Notes under the pieces: generated by a model
What the model was told of the DNA's origin: nothing
Databases searched by the model: none
Seen by the model: only the letters and a program-made list of their open reading frames with translations
Program-made: the position numbers and the translations under genes
Shown here: positions 6,246-16,054 of the stretch, one piece after another
Layout: every line of letters starts with the position of its first letter
Numbering within the stretch: position 1 is the first letter of the stretch
Assembly (NCBI GenBank): GCA_039808325.1
Contig: JBDHSU010000084.1
Span: 1-18,235, forward strand
Origin: JAFKKS01 sp039808325
GTDB lineage: Bacteria; Pseudomonadota; Alphaproteobacteria; Rhizobiales; Xanthobacteraceae
Length of the DNA: 18,235 nucleotides
Reading direction: 5' to 3'

Positions 6246-8147
6246 ATGACCGGGACCGATACAGAAACCCTTGCCCTCGCCTCCGAATTCGCCCCTGCGA
6301 ACCGCGAGATGTGGCTGAAGCTGGTCGAAGGCGCGCTCAAGGGCGCGCCGGCCGAGCGGCTGCGCAGCAAGACCTACGACGCGCTCCCGATCGAGCCGCT
6401 TTATCCCGGCGACAAGCAGGCGCGGACTGTCGCAGGCCGCGCGCCGGTCACACCTTGGCAAGTGCTTCAGCGTATCGACCACCCAGACGCGGCCATCGCA
6501 AATGCCGAGGCGCTGCACGACCTCGAAAACGGCGCCACCGGCGTCACGCTGGTGTCGAGCAATGCTCCGTCCGCCGACGGCTTTGGGCTCGAGCCCACGG
6601 CGCGCAACCTCGCCGGCGCGCTCGACAATATCTATCTCGACGCCGGCATCGCGCTCGAATGCGATGGGGGTGCCGATGCGCCCGGCGTCGCGGCGCATCT
6701 CGCCGCGCTGGCGCGAACGCGCGGTCTTACGCCGGCGTCGCTCACGATCCGTTTCGGCTTCGATCCGCTCGGCGCTTTCGCATCCGGTTCGGCGCCACTC
6801 GACTGGGCGGCCGACGCGCCAAAATTCTCCGCGGCGATCACGACGCTCGCGTCCGATGGCTTCCAGGGTCCCTTCGCAGCGGCCGACGCGCGCGTCATTC
6901 ACGCCGCCGGCGGTTCGGAAGCGCAGGAACTGGCCTTCGCGCTCGCCAGCGCCGTCAGCTATCTGCGCGCGCTCGAAGCAGGCGGCACGTCCCTCGATGC
7001 GGCGCGGCGGATGATCTTCTTCCGTCTCGCCGTCGACGCCGACGAGTTCCTCGGCATCGCCAAGCTGCGCGCGCTGCGCAAGCTTTGGGCGCGCGTCGAA
7101 ACCGCGTGCGGCCTCTCGCCGGTCCCCGTCTTCGTCACGGCGGAGACGGCGTGGCGGATGATGACGCAGCGCGATCCGTGGGTGAACATGCTGCGCGCGA
7201 CGATCGCCACCTTCGCCGCCGGCGTCGGCGGCGCCGATGCGGTGAGCGTATTGCCGTTCACGGCGGCACTCGGCTTGCCGGACCGTTTTGCCCGGCGCAT
7301 CGCCCGCAATACGCAGCTCATCCTGCTCGAGGAATCGAATCTTGCGAAGGTGAGCGATCCCGCCGCCGGCGCCGGGGGCATCGAGGACCTGACGGCCAAG
7401 CTTTGCCACGCAGCCTGGACATTGTTTCAGGAGATCGAGGCAGCGGGCGGCGCCTTCGCCGCGCTCGCCTCCGGGGCGATCCAGGCCAAGGTGGCGGAAA
7501 CGCGCAAGGCACGCGAACACGCCGTCGCCCACCGCAAGGATGCGCTCACCGGCGCAACCGAGTTCCCTGACATCCACGAACTGCCGGTATCCGTGCTGGA
7601 CGTGCATCGGAAAGCCACCGCCAAACCGGCCGGAGCCTTGGCCAACGCCTTGCCCCGCATCCGCCTCGCCGCCCCGTTCGAGCGGCTGCGCGACGTCTCC
7701 GATACGGTCCTGGCGAGAACGGGAGCGCGCCCGGAAGTCTTCCTGGCCAATCTCGGCCGCCCCGCCGATTTCATCCCTCGCGCCACCTACGCCAAGAACT
7801 TCTTCGAGACGGGCGGTATCGAGGCCGTGACCAACGACGGCTTCGCCGCAGCGCGCGCGCCGGTGGGCGAGGCGAGCACCGATCTCGCCGCCCTCGTCGC
7901 GGCCTTCAAGGCATCCGGCGCGAAGCTCGCCTGTCTTTGCTCCTCCGACGACGTCTATGCGCGCGAAGCACAAGAGGCCGCGAAAGCCCTGGCCGCGGCC
8001 GGCGGAGCGCATATTTACCTGGCAGGCCGCCCGCGCGATCTCGAGCAGCCCTTGCGGACGGCCGGAGTTGCGACCTTCATCTACGTTGGTTGCGACGTCC
8101 TGGCGACGCTCGCGGCCACATATGATATTTTAGAGATCGAACGCTAA
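6246..8147 (+). CDS. mutA: Methylmalonyl-CoA mutase, small (non-catalytic) subunit
   Basis: This 633-residue protein is the small subunit of heterodimeric methylmalonyl-CoA mutase, which interconverts (R)-methylmalonyl-CoA and succinyl-CoA with the large subunit. Early segments such as LRSKTYDALPIEPLY match the barrel domain of the family. The C-terminal part has the Rossmann-like cobalamin-domain shape (LACLCSSDD..., about residue 550 on), but the DxHxxG cobalamin ligand motif is absent, as usual for this subunit. Length matches the classical ~638-residue form. A GTG two codons earlier (6240) is also possible; neither has a strong ribosome site, and I chose the ATG. mutB follows 10 bp later. 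It lies close behind folK, with no cobalamin riboswitch in the short gap. Confidence 0.95.
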   Translation: MTGTDTETLALASEFAPANREMWLKLVEGALKGAPAERLRSKTYDALPIEPLYPGDKQARTVAGRAPVTPWQVLQRIDHPDAAIANAEALHDLENGATGVTLVSSNAPSADGFGLEPTARNLAGALDNIYLDAGIALECDGGADAPGVAAHLAALARTRGLTPASLTIRFGFDPLGAFASGSAPLDWAADAPKFSAAITTLASDGFQGPFAAADARVIHAAGGSEAQELAFALASAVSYLRALEAGGTSLDAARRMIFFRLAVDADEFLGIAKLRALRKLWARVETACGLSPVPVFVTAETAWRMMTQRDPWVNMLRATIATFAAGVGGADAVSVLPFTAALGLPDRFARRIARNTQLILLEESNLAKVSDPAAGAGGIEDLTAKLCHAAWTLFQEIEAAGGAFAALASGAIQAKVAETRKAREHAVAHRKDALTGATEFPDIHELPVSVLDVHRKATAKPAGALANALPRIRLAAPFERLRDVSDTVLARTGARPEVFLANLGRPADFIPRATYAKNFFETGGIEAVTNDGFAAARAPVGEASTDLAALVAAFKASGAKLACLCSSDDVYAREAQEAAKALAAAGGAHIYLAGRPRDLEQPLRTAGVATFIYVGCDVLATLAATYDILEIER

Positions 8148-8157
8148 GGTGAGGACC

Positions 8158-10313
<2,156 letters not shown>

Positions 10314-10317
<4 letters not shown>

Positions 10318-11087
10318 GCACGACGCGGCGATATGCGGCCCTCCTGCTTTGCGCCGCTTTCGCCGTGTTCGAAGGCGCCGCGCTCGCGGCGCCGGCGCTG
10401 AGCGTCAAGACGCACGCCATCGAAGCCACGGTCGAGATCGACCCCGCCCTCGATCGTTTCAAGCCGCTGAAGAATCATCTGCTGGCGCAGGCCAAGCGCG
10501 ACGTCGGCGCGCAGCGGAGGGAAGCGGAGGAAACGAAGCGTGCCGAGCCCCGCTCATTCCGCCGGCGCTGGACCTTCGAGCGCCGCTACACCTTCATCTC
10601 CGAAGCCGGCCCCTTCGTCAGCGTCCGGCGCATCGAGACGACCTACACGGGCGGCGCGCATCCCAACACGGTGATCGCCACGATCATCTGGGACAACAAA
10701 AGCGGCGGCGCCGTGGGGCTCGACACGTTCCTCAACGACGTGTCGGACGGCGGCCCGACGCTCACCGCGCTCGCAGGCCTCGTACGCGACAGCCTCGCCG
10801 TGGAGAAAAGAAAGCGCGGCGTCGACGTTGCCGAAAATGCGGCGCAGGACGAGTGGCTGCGCGCGGTCGAGCCGAAGCTCGACACGCTTGGTGCACCGGC
10901 TCTGACGCGCTCGGCAACCGAGAGCAAAGCGTCGGGCCTTTCGTTTTATTTCTCGCCCTACGACGTCGGCCCGTATGTCGAAGGCGCCTATACGGCGTTC
11001 GTCAGCGGCGCCGCGCTGAAGCCCTACCTCAAGGCGGACAAAGCCGCGCTCTTCGACGGGGCGCCCGCCGCCACCGCCGGCGAATGA
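10314..11087 (+). CDS. Secreted DUF3298/RsiV-like domain protein
   Basis: The 257-residue protein has a signal peptide (basic MSTTRR, hydrophobic stretch to about residue 24, likely cleavage after ALA at 25), so it should be periplasmic or lipid-free exported. The mature part resembles DUF4163/DUF3298-type domains known from RsiV anti-sigma factors and PdaC deacetylases: an N-terminal beta region, the characteristic YTGGAHPNT turn, and a C-terminal block SFYFSPYDVGPYVEGAYTAFV. There is no transmembrane anchor beyond the signal, so an RsiV-type anti-sigma role is unlikely, and no catalytic motif is seen. It overlaps mutB by four bases (ATGA) and is therefore probably coupled to its translation, although nothing in its sequence suggests a mutase-related job. 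The binding target is unknown. Confidence 0.82.
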
Positions 11088-11121
11088 GCGCCGCCCCCTC
11101 TCCCTCTAAAGTATGACCGCC

Positions 11122-11158
11122 GCGCGGCATTGAGCCGCGCCGGAACAACTCACGTTCC
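11122..11158 (+). terminator. Tandem hairpins between the DUF3298-like gene and tctC
   Basis: The first hairpin is a 7-bp GC stem (GCGCGGC at 11122-11128, GCCGCGC at 11134-11140) with a 5-base loop. The second, one base later, is a 5-bp stem (GGAAC at 11142-11146, GTTCC at 11154-11158). No T-run follows, so factor-independent termination is uncertain. The 158-bp gap is the only sizeable one between mutA and tctA and probably separates two transcripts; a tctC promoter should lie after it, but I see no convincing -35/-10 pair. Confidence 0.4.
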
Positions 11159-11245
11159 AATCTCTCTACTTGTCATCCGCCGCGCCCACACGGTACGGTT
11201 TACGCAAGGTCATACGATAACACGACCATCAAGGGACGGAGCGCA

Positions 11246-12235
11246 ATGGCACGGCTGACAAGACGCACATTCTCATTCGGCGCGGCGGCGGCCGCGGGCG
11301 GCTTGGCGTTGCGGTCGGCCTCTGCGCAGGAGAACTATCCGTCACGACCGATCACGATGATCTGCCCTTGGGGGGCCGGCGGCGGCACCGACGCGACAGC
11401 CCGTATCGTCGCGGCTTTGCTCGAGAAAGAGATGGGACAGCCCGTCAACGTCGTGAACCGCACCGGCGGCTCCGGTGTCGTCGGTCACGCCGCGATCTCG
11501 ATGGGCCAGCCCGATGGCTATACGCTCGGCATCATCACCGTCGAGATCTCGATGATGCACTGGCAGGGGCTGACGCCGCTGACGCCGCGCAGCTACACAC
11601 CCCTGGCACTGATGAACGAGGACCCGCCGGGCATTCAGGTGAAGGCGGACGCGCCCTACAAGACGGTGAAGGACCTGGCCGACGCCATCAAGGCGGCGCC
11701 GGCTGGCAAGTTCAAATGTTCCGGGACCGGACAGGGTGGCATCTGGCATCTGGCGCTGGTCGGGTGGATGACGGCGATGGGCCTCAAGCCGGATCAGGTT
11801 GCCTGGGTGCCGTCGAACGGCGCGGCGCCGGCGATGCAGGACCTTGCCGCTGGCGGCCTCGATCTCACGACGTGCTCGCTCCCGGAAGCACGGGCGATTA
11901 TCGAAGCCGGCAAGGCACGCAGCCTCGCGATCATGGCTCCCAAGCGCAATCCGCAGTTTCCCGACGTGCCGACGCTGAAGGAGTCGATGGGCATCGACTA
12001 TTCGACCGGTGCGTGGCGCGGATTCGCCGGGCCGCCGAAACTGCCGCAACCGATCGCCGAAAAGCTCACAGCCAGCCTCAAGAAGGTCTACGACTCCAAG
12101 GAGTACAAGGACTTCATGTCGAGCCGCGGTTTCGGCACGGTCTGGGCCGACGCCTCCGGTTTTGCCGCCTTCATGGATAAGGGCGACAAGCAAATGGGTG
12201 AGGCCATGAAGGCCGCCGGCCTCGCAAAAGCATAG
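11246..12235 (+). CDS. tctC: Tripartite tricarboxylate transporter substrate-binding protein (Bug family)
   Basis: This 329-residue periplasmic binding protein captures a carboxylate and hands it to the TctBA membrane pair. A Tat-like signal is visible: RRTFSF at 6-11, a hydrophobic stretch, and probable cleavage after SASA at 27. The mature protein begins with the Bug pattern QENYPSRPITMICPWGAGGGTDATAR, whose PWGAGGGTD loop is the region that binds the ligand carboxylate through water molecules. Length is standard. AAGGGA (11231-11236) and GGAG (11238-11241) lie before the ATG. tctB follows after 42 bp. Bug proteins bind diverse acids (citrate, dicarboxylates, aromatic acids, some amino acids), so the ligand is not known; the location between mutB and meaB hints at a short-chain dicarboxylate. 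Confidence 0.93.
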   Translation: MARLTRRTFSFGAAAAAGGLALRSASAQENYPSRPITMICPWGAGGGTDATARIVAALLEKEMGQPVNVVNRTGGSGVVGHAAISMGQPDGYTLGIITVEISMMHWQGLTPLTPRSYTPLALMNEDPPGIQVKADAPYKTVKDLADAIKAAPAGKFKCSGTGQGGIWHLALVGWMTAMGLKPDQVAWVPSNGAAPAMQDLAAGGLDLTTCSLPEARAIIEAGKARSLAIMAPKRNPQFPDVPTLKESMGIDYSTGAWRGFAGPPKLPQPIAEKLTASLKKVYDSKEYKDFMSSRGFGTVWADASGFAAFMDKGDKQMGEAMKAAGLAKA

Positions 12236-12277
12236 CGCGGCGATCTTTCCTCCATCGTTTGCGGACGAGGTCGCCGT

Positions 12278-12754
12278 ATGCGCTTGTCTGATCGTGTTAC
12301 CGGATCTTTTCTTGTCGGGCTTGGAGCGATCTCCGCCTATGGCGGTTCACTGCTGCCGCCCGTTCCCGGCCAGCCTGTCGGGCCGAATATCTTCCCGATC
12401 GTCATCGGCGTCGGATTGGCGGTCTGCGGTCTCCTGATCGCGCTGGGGATCGGCCACGACTTCGAAACGAATGAAGATATCGAGCCGGCGGCCGACGGTA
12501 GCGCCGTCGCGGCACGATCGATGTGGTGGATCCTCCTTCCGCCGCTGCTGCTGCTTTTCTACGTCTTCGCCGTGGAGTGGCTCGGATTCGTCCTCACGAG
12601 CGCGATCATCGCATTCATCACCTCGGTGAGCCTGCGTGGAACCCTCAAGATCGCAATCGCCATGGCGATCGCCTCCCCCCTCATTGTCCACCTGGTTTTT
12701 GCGAAGCTGCTGCGTGTGCCGCTGCCCGCAGGCCTGCTGCCGCTTCCGTGGTGA
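12278..12754 (+). CDS. tctB: Tripartite tricarboxylate transporter small membrane subunit
   Basis: The 158-residue inner-membrane protein is the small, poorly conserved subunit of the TctCBA uptake system. Four hydrophobic segments are visible at about residues 8-26, 37-58, 83-115 (a pair or a long bent helix) and 123-142, with a charged cytoplasmic or periplasmic loop at 59-80 (HDFETNEDIEP). The short segment PVGPNIFPIVIG is typical of the family. GAGG at 12267-12270 lies 7 bases before the ATG. The stop is 4 bases before the tctA start, implying coupled translation. Identification rests partly on the neighbouring tctC and tctA. Confidence 0.92.
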   Translation: MRLSDRVTGSFLVGLGAISAYGGSLLPPVPGQPVGPNIFPIVIGVGLAVCGLLIALGIGHDFETNEDIEPAADGSAVAARSMWWILLPPLLLLFYVFAVEWLGFVLTSAIIAFITSVSLRGTLKIAIAMAIASPLIVHLVFAKLLRVPLPAGLLPLPW

Positions 12755-12758
12755 ATGA

Positions 12759-14261
12759 ATGGACGCAATTCTCGAAGGCCTGAAGCTCGTCGCCGCGACC
12801 GATGTCCTCATCGCGTTGCTGGTGTCGGCGGTCTACGGACTGATCATCGGCGCCATTCCCGGCTTGACCGCGACGATGGCGACGGCACTGCTCGTGCCGA
12901 TCACGTTTTATTTGTCGCCGCTCGCGGCCATCACCACCATTGTCACGGCCTCCGCCATGGCAATCTTCTCCGGCGACATTCCAGGCTGCCTGCTGCGCAT
13001 CCCCGGCACCCCGGCATCGGCCGCCTACACGGACGAAGCCTACGCCCTGACCAGGAAGGGGCAGGCCGAAGTCGCGCTCGGCGCCAGCCTTTGGTTCAGC
13101 GCCCTGGGGGGCATTTTCGGCACCGTGGCGCTGATGATCATCGCGCCGGTGCTTGCCGACTTCGCGCTGAGCTTCTCGACGTTCGAATATTTCTGGCTTT
13201 CCTTCCTCGGCTTGATGTGCGCGACGCTGGTTGCCCGCTCGTCTCCGGTGAAGGCGGTCGCCTCCGCATTGATCGGACTTTTGATTGCCTGCATCGGCAT
13301 GGAGAATCCGGGAGGCGTTCCGCGATTTACGTTCGGCATGACCGATCTGCTCGGCGGCGTCGATGTTATTCCGGCCCTCGTCGGCGTGTTCGCCGTTTCC
13401 GAGGTGATGCGGGCGATGGCGGGGCCACCTGCGGCGAAGATTCCGCACAAGAACCTGGGCAGCATCCTCGCCGGACAGTGGCAGTTGACGAAAAAATATT
13501 GGCGTCAAATGACGCGCGGCAACGTGGTCGGCACCCTTGTCGGCGTCCTGCCGGGCGCCGGCGCCGATATGGCCGCATGGGTGTGCTATGCGATCTCCAA
13601 GCGCTTCTCCAAGACCCCGGAGAAATTCGGAACCGGATATCCGGAAGGGCTTGTGGAATCGGGGGCCGCGAACAATGCGGCGCTGGCCGGCGCCTGGGTG
13701 CCGGCTTTGATCTTCGGCATTCCCGGCGACACCATCACGGCGATCGCCATCGGCGTGCTGTATATGAAAGGACTGAATCCGGGGCCGACGCTTTTCACCG
13801 AAAAGGCGTCGAGCATGTACGCCATCTACGTGATCTTCATGCTCGCCAACCTGCTGATGATCCCGCTCGGCATCATCATGATCCGGGTCACGACGAAGGT
13901 GCTCAATGCGCCGCAGTCCGCCGTCATGCCTCTCATTCTGCTGTGCTGCGCCATCGGCGCCTTCGCCGTCGGCAACAATCTCTTCGCCGTCGTCATCGTC
14001 GCCGCGTTCGGCATCATCGGCTATGTGATGGAGGCGAACGGATTCCCTGTCGCGGCCATGGTGCTCGGCATCATCATGGGCTCGATGGTCGAACAGAGTC
14101 TCGTTACGTCGCTGATCAAATCGGATGGCGGCATCACACCGTTCTTCGATCGGCCGGTCTCGGCCGTCCTCGCCACGATGACCATCACCGCCTTGCTGTG
14201 GCCGCTTTTCTTCTGGGCGATCAAGCGCGTGCGCCAGGCTTCGGCACGGGCCCCGGCCTAG
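12759..14261 (+). CDS. tctA: Tripartite tricarboxylate transporter large membrane subunit
   Basis: This 500-residue polytopic inner-membrane protein forms the transport channel of the TctCBA system, driven by an ion gradient. Both family signatures are present: GAIPGLTATMA (31-41) followed by GDIPGCLLRIPGTPASAAY (72-90), and in the second half an inverted-topology counterpart GVLPGAGADMAAW with the downstream ESGAANNAALAGAWVPALIFGIPGD. About ten to twelve hydrophobic helices can be counted. Length is typical. An ATG in another frame at 12755 opens a long shadow frame but has no membrane or family character. The start is four bases after the tctB stop. The 58-bp gap to meaB contains no hairpin, so co-transcription with meaB is possible. 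Confidence 0.96.
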   Translation: MDAILEGLKLVAATDVLIALLVSAVYGLIIGAIPGLTATMATALLVPITFYLSPLAAITTIVTASAMAIFSGDIPGCLLRIPGTPASAAYTDEAYALTRKGQAEVALGASLWFSALGGIFGTVALMIIAPVLADFALSFSTFEYFWLSFLGLMCATLVARSSPVKAVASALIGLLIACIGMENPGGVPRFTFGMTDLLGGVDVIPALVGVFAVSEVMRAMAGPPAAKIPHKNLGSILAGQWQLTKKYWRQMTRGNVVGTLVGVLPGAGADMAAWVCYAISKRFSKTPEKFGTGYPEGLVESGAANNAALAGAWVPALIFGIPGDTITAIAIGVLYMKGLNPGPTLFTEKASSMYAIYVIFMLANLLMIPLGIIMIRVTTKVLNAPQSAVMPLILLCCAIGAFAVGNNLFAVVIVAAFGIIGYVMEANGFPVAAMVLGIIMGSMVEQSLVTSLIKSDGGITPFFDRPVSAVLATMTITALLWPLFFWAIKRVRQASARAPA

Positions 14262-14319
14262 GACGAAAAGCCGCCGAATAGCGCTGGCGGAATCTGCGCA
14301 GCTCCGCTATCGCAACCGC

Positions 14320-15321
14320 ATGGGAAGCGGCGGCCGAGGCACGACCTCACCCGACATCGAGACACTCGCGGCGGGCATTCGCGCGGGCGATCGCGCCGTG
14401 CTGGCGCGCGCCATCACGCTGATCGAAAGCAAGCGGCCCGACCACCAGGACGCGGCCCGCGCGCTCGTGCAGAATTTATTGCCGGATACCGGAAAGGCGA
14501 TCCGCGTCGGCATCACCGGCATGCCGGGCGTCGGCAAATCGACGACGATCGACGCGCTCGGCACTTTCCTGACCGGCGAAGGCCACACGGTGGCGGTTCT
14601 CACGATCGATCCATCGTCGCGGCGCACCGGCGGCTCGATCCTCGGTGACAAGACGCGTATGGCGCGCCTCGTCAACGATCCGAAGGCGTTCATTCGCCCC
14701 TCTCCGTCCGCCGGAACCCTCGGCGGCGTTGCCGCGCGCACGCGCGAGACGATGCTTCTGTGCGAGGCCGCGGGCTACGACGTGACGCTGATCGAGACGG
14801 TCGGCATCGGTCAGTCGGAAATCGCCGTCGCCGACATGACGGACTTTTTTCTGGTGCTGATGCTCGCCGGCGCCGGCGACGAGTTGCAGGGTATCAAGAA
14901 AGGCGTCCTCGAGCTCGCCGACATGCTCGCCGTGAACAAGGCCGACGGCGAAAACGTCAAGCGCGCGAAGGCGGCGGCCGCGGAATACCGCGCGGCGTTT
15001 CACATCCTGCGGCCGCGCTCGTCGACCTGGTCGCCGCCGGTGCTGACCTATTCGGCCCTGACCGGCGACGGGATTGCGGAACTTTGGAAGCAAATGGAGC
15101 TGCATCGCACACGCTTGACGGCGAGCGGCGAGCATGCGGCGCGGCGGCGCGAGCAGCAGGTGCGCTGGATGTGGACGATGCTCGAGGATCGCTTGATGAG
15201 CCGGCTGCGCTCCGACGCGACATTGCGCGCGCGCCTGCGCACACTTGAAGCATCCGTCGCCGACGGCGCGCTTTCGCCGGCGCTGGCGGTCGAGGAGATC
15301 GCCAAGCATCTGGGGCTCTGA
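14320..15321 (+). CDS. meaB: MeaB/ArgK-type GTPase, methylmalonyl-CoA mutase chaperone
   Basis: The 333-residue G3E-family GTPase protects and reloads methylmalonyl-CoA mutase with adenosylcobalamin, ejecting inactivated cofactor. Motifs are clear: Walker A GMPGVGKS (67-74), DPSSRRTGGSILGDKTRM (98-115, the base-of-switch region typical of MeaB), ETVGIGQSE (159-167) as the Walker B/switch region, and NKAD (206-209) for guanine specificity. A helical C-terminal dimerisation arm starts around residue 265. Older databases name this family ArgK, but the nearby mutAB supports the mutase role. No strong ribosome site precedes the ATG; no better start exists after the tctA stop. It is separated from mutAB by the DUF3298-like gene and the tct operon, and its stop is one base before the pcp start. 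Confidence 0.95.
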   Translation: MGSGGRGTTSPDIETLAAGIRAGDRAVLARAITLIESKRPDHQDAARALVQNLLPDTGKAIRVGITGMPGVGKSTTIDALGTFLTGEGHTVAVLTIDPSSRRTGGSILGDKTRMARLVNDPKAFIRPSPSAGTLGGVAARTRETMLLCEAAGYDVTLIETVGIGQSEIAVADMTDFFLVLMLAGAGDELQGIKKGVLELADMLAVNKADGENVKRAKAAAAEYRAAFHILRPRSSTWSPPVLTYSALTGDGIAELWKQMELHRTRLTASGEHAARRREQQVRWMWTMLEDRLMSRLRSDATLRARLRTLEASVADGALSPALAVEEIAKHLGL

Positions 15322-15322
15322 A

Positions 15323-15979
15323 ATGGCCGCGCCTGGCACCAATAGGCCTTTGACGATTTTGATCACCGGCTTCGGCCCTTTCCCGACCGCGCCGTTCAAC
15401 CCGACGCAAGCGCTCGTCGCCGCGCTTGCGCGTACACGACGCCCGGTGCTCGCCGATATGACGATCGCAACGCATATCTTTCGCACCAGCTACGCCGCCG
15501 TCGATCGCGAGCTCCCGAAGCTGTTGACCGAACACCGCCCCGACGTGCTGCTCATGTTCGGTCTCGCCGCGCGCACGCCCTATGTGCGCATCGAAACGCA
15601 AGCGCGCACCGCGCGCTCGCGCCTCCTTTCCGATGCGGATGGCACATGGGGTGCCATCGCACCGTCGGCACCGGCACCCGCGCTTTCAGGCCGCGCGCCG
15701 ATGATTCCTCTCCTTCTGGCCGCGCGGCGCACGGGGCTGGATGTTCGCCTCTCACGCAATGCCGGCCGCTATCTGTGCAATCACCTCTACCGCCGCGTCC
15801 TGGAGTCCGCCGCGCCGGAGAAGCCCGGAATCGCCGTTTTCGTGCATGTTCCGAAGGTGCCGCGCGGCGCCATGGCGCGTCCGTGCCCGACACGCCGCCC
15901 CGCCATAACGGCTTCCGATCTTGGGCGCGTCGGGCGCGCCCTCCTGCCGATCCTCATAAGCGCGGCGCGCAAACGTTAA
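15323..15979 (+). CDS. pcp: Pyroglutamyl-peptidase I (family C15)
   Basis: The 218-residue cytoplasmic cysteine peptidase removes N-terminal pyroglutamate from peptides. It opens with the family strand TILITGFGPFPTAPFNPT (11-28). The catalytic triad seems intact: Glu91 in RIETQAR, Cys152 in AGRYLCNHLY, and His175 in VFVHVP. The region around the Glu is diverged from the enteric and Bacillus enzymes, and the segment 110-125 is Ala/Pro-rich, so activity is likely but not certain. The frame is open 78 bases further upstream into meaB, but that part is Arg/Ser-rich shadow translation; the ATG at 15323, one base after the meaB stop, is the natural start. The tight spacing suggests coupled translation with meaB, with no known functional link. 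Confidence 0.88.
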   Translation: MAAPGTNRPLTILITGFGPFPTAPFNPTQALVAALARTRRPVLADMTIATHIFRTSYAAVDRELPKLLTEHRPDVLLMFGLAARTPYVRIETQARTARSRLLSDADGTWGAIAPSAPAPALSGRAPMIPLLLAARRTGLDVRLSRNAGRYLCNHLYRRVLESAAPEKPGIAVFVHVPKVPRGAMARPCPTRRPAITASDLGRVGRALLPILISAARKR

Positions 15980-16026
15980 CCGTGTCTCCATCGCGAACAC
16001 CCGACACGCGCAAAATTTGAGAGACT

Positions 16027-16054
16027 GGCGGCATTCGTCGCGCGAGTTGCCGCC
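16027..16054 (+). promoter_or_regulatory. Inverted repeat touching the start codon of the beta-helix protein gene
   Basis: GGCGGCA (16027-16033) and TGCCGCC (16048-16054) are perfect 7-bp arms, and the right arm ends on the base before the ATG at 16055. The 14-base spacer contains the self-complementary TCGCGCGA. In RNA this would fold over the initiation region, where I see no Shine-Dalgarno sequence. A translational control or a protein-binding site are both possible; chance in GC-rich DNA is not excluded. Confidence 0.4.

Noticed and set aside
6114..8012. 632-codon open frame on the minus strand opposite folK's end and mutA
   Set aside because: Low-complexity Arg/Gly/Glu-rich translation with no motif, fully covered by mutA, whose family assignment is secure.
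12238..12276. CGGCGA/TCGCCG inverted arms around the tctB ribosome site
   Set aside because: Only six pairs with a 27-base loop, expected by chance in this base composition.
12755..14281. 508-codon plus-strand frame overlapping tctA, starting four bases earlier
   Set aside because: The translation is Arg/His/Gly-rich and soluble-looking; the +2-shifted frame at 12759 gives the complete TctA with both signatures and its membrane helices.
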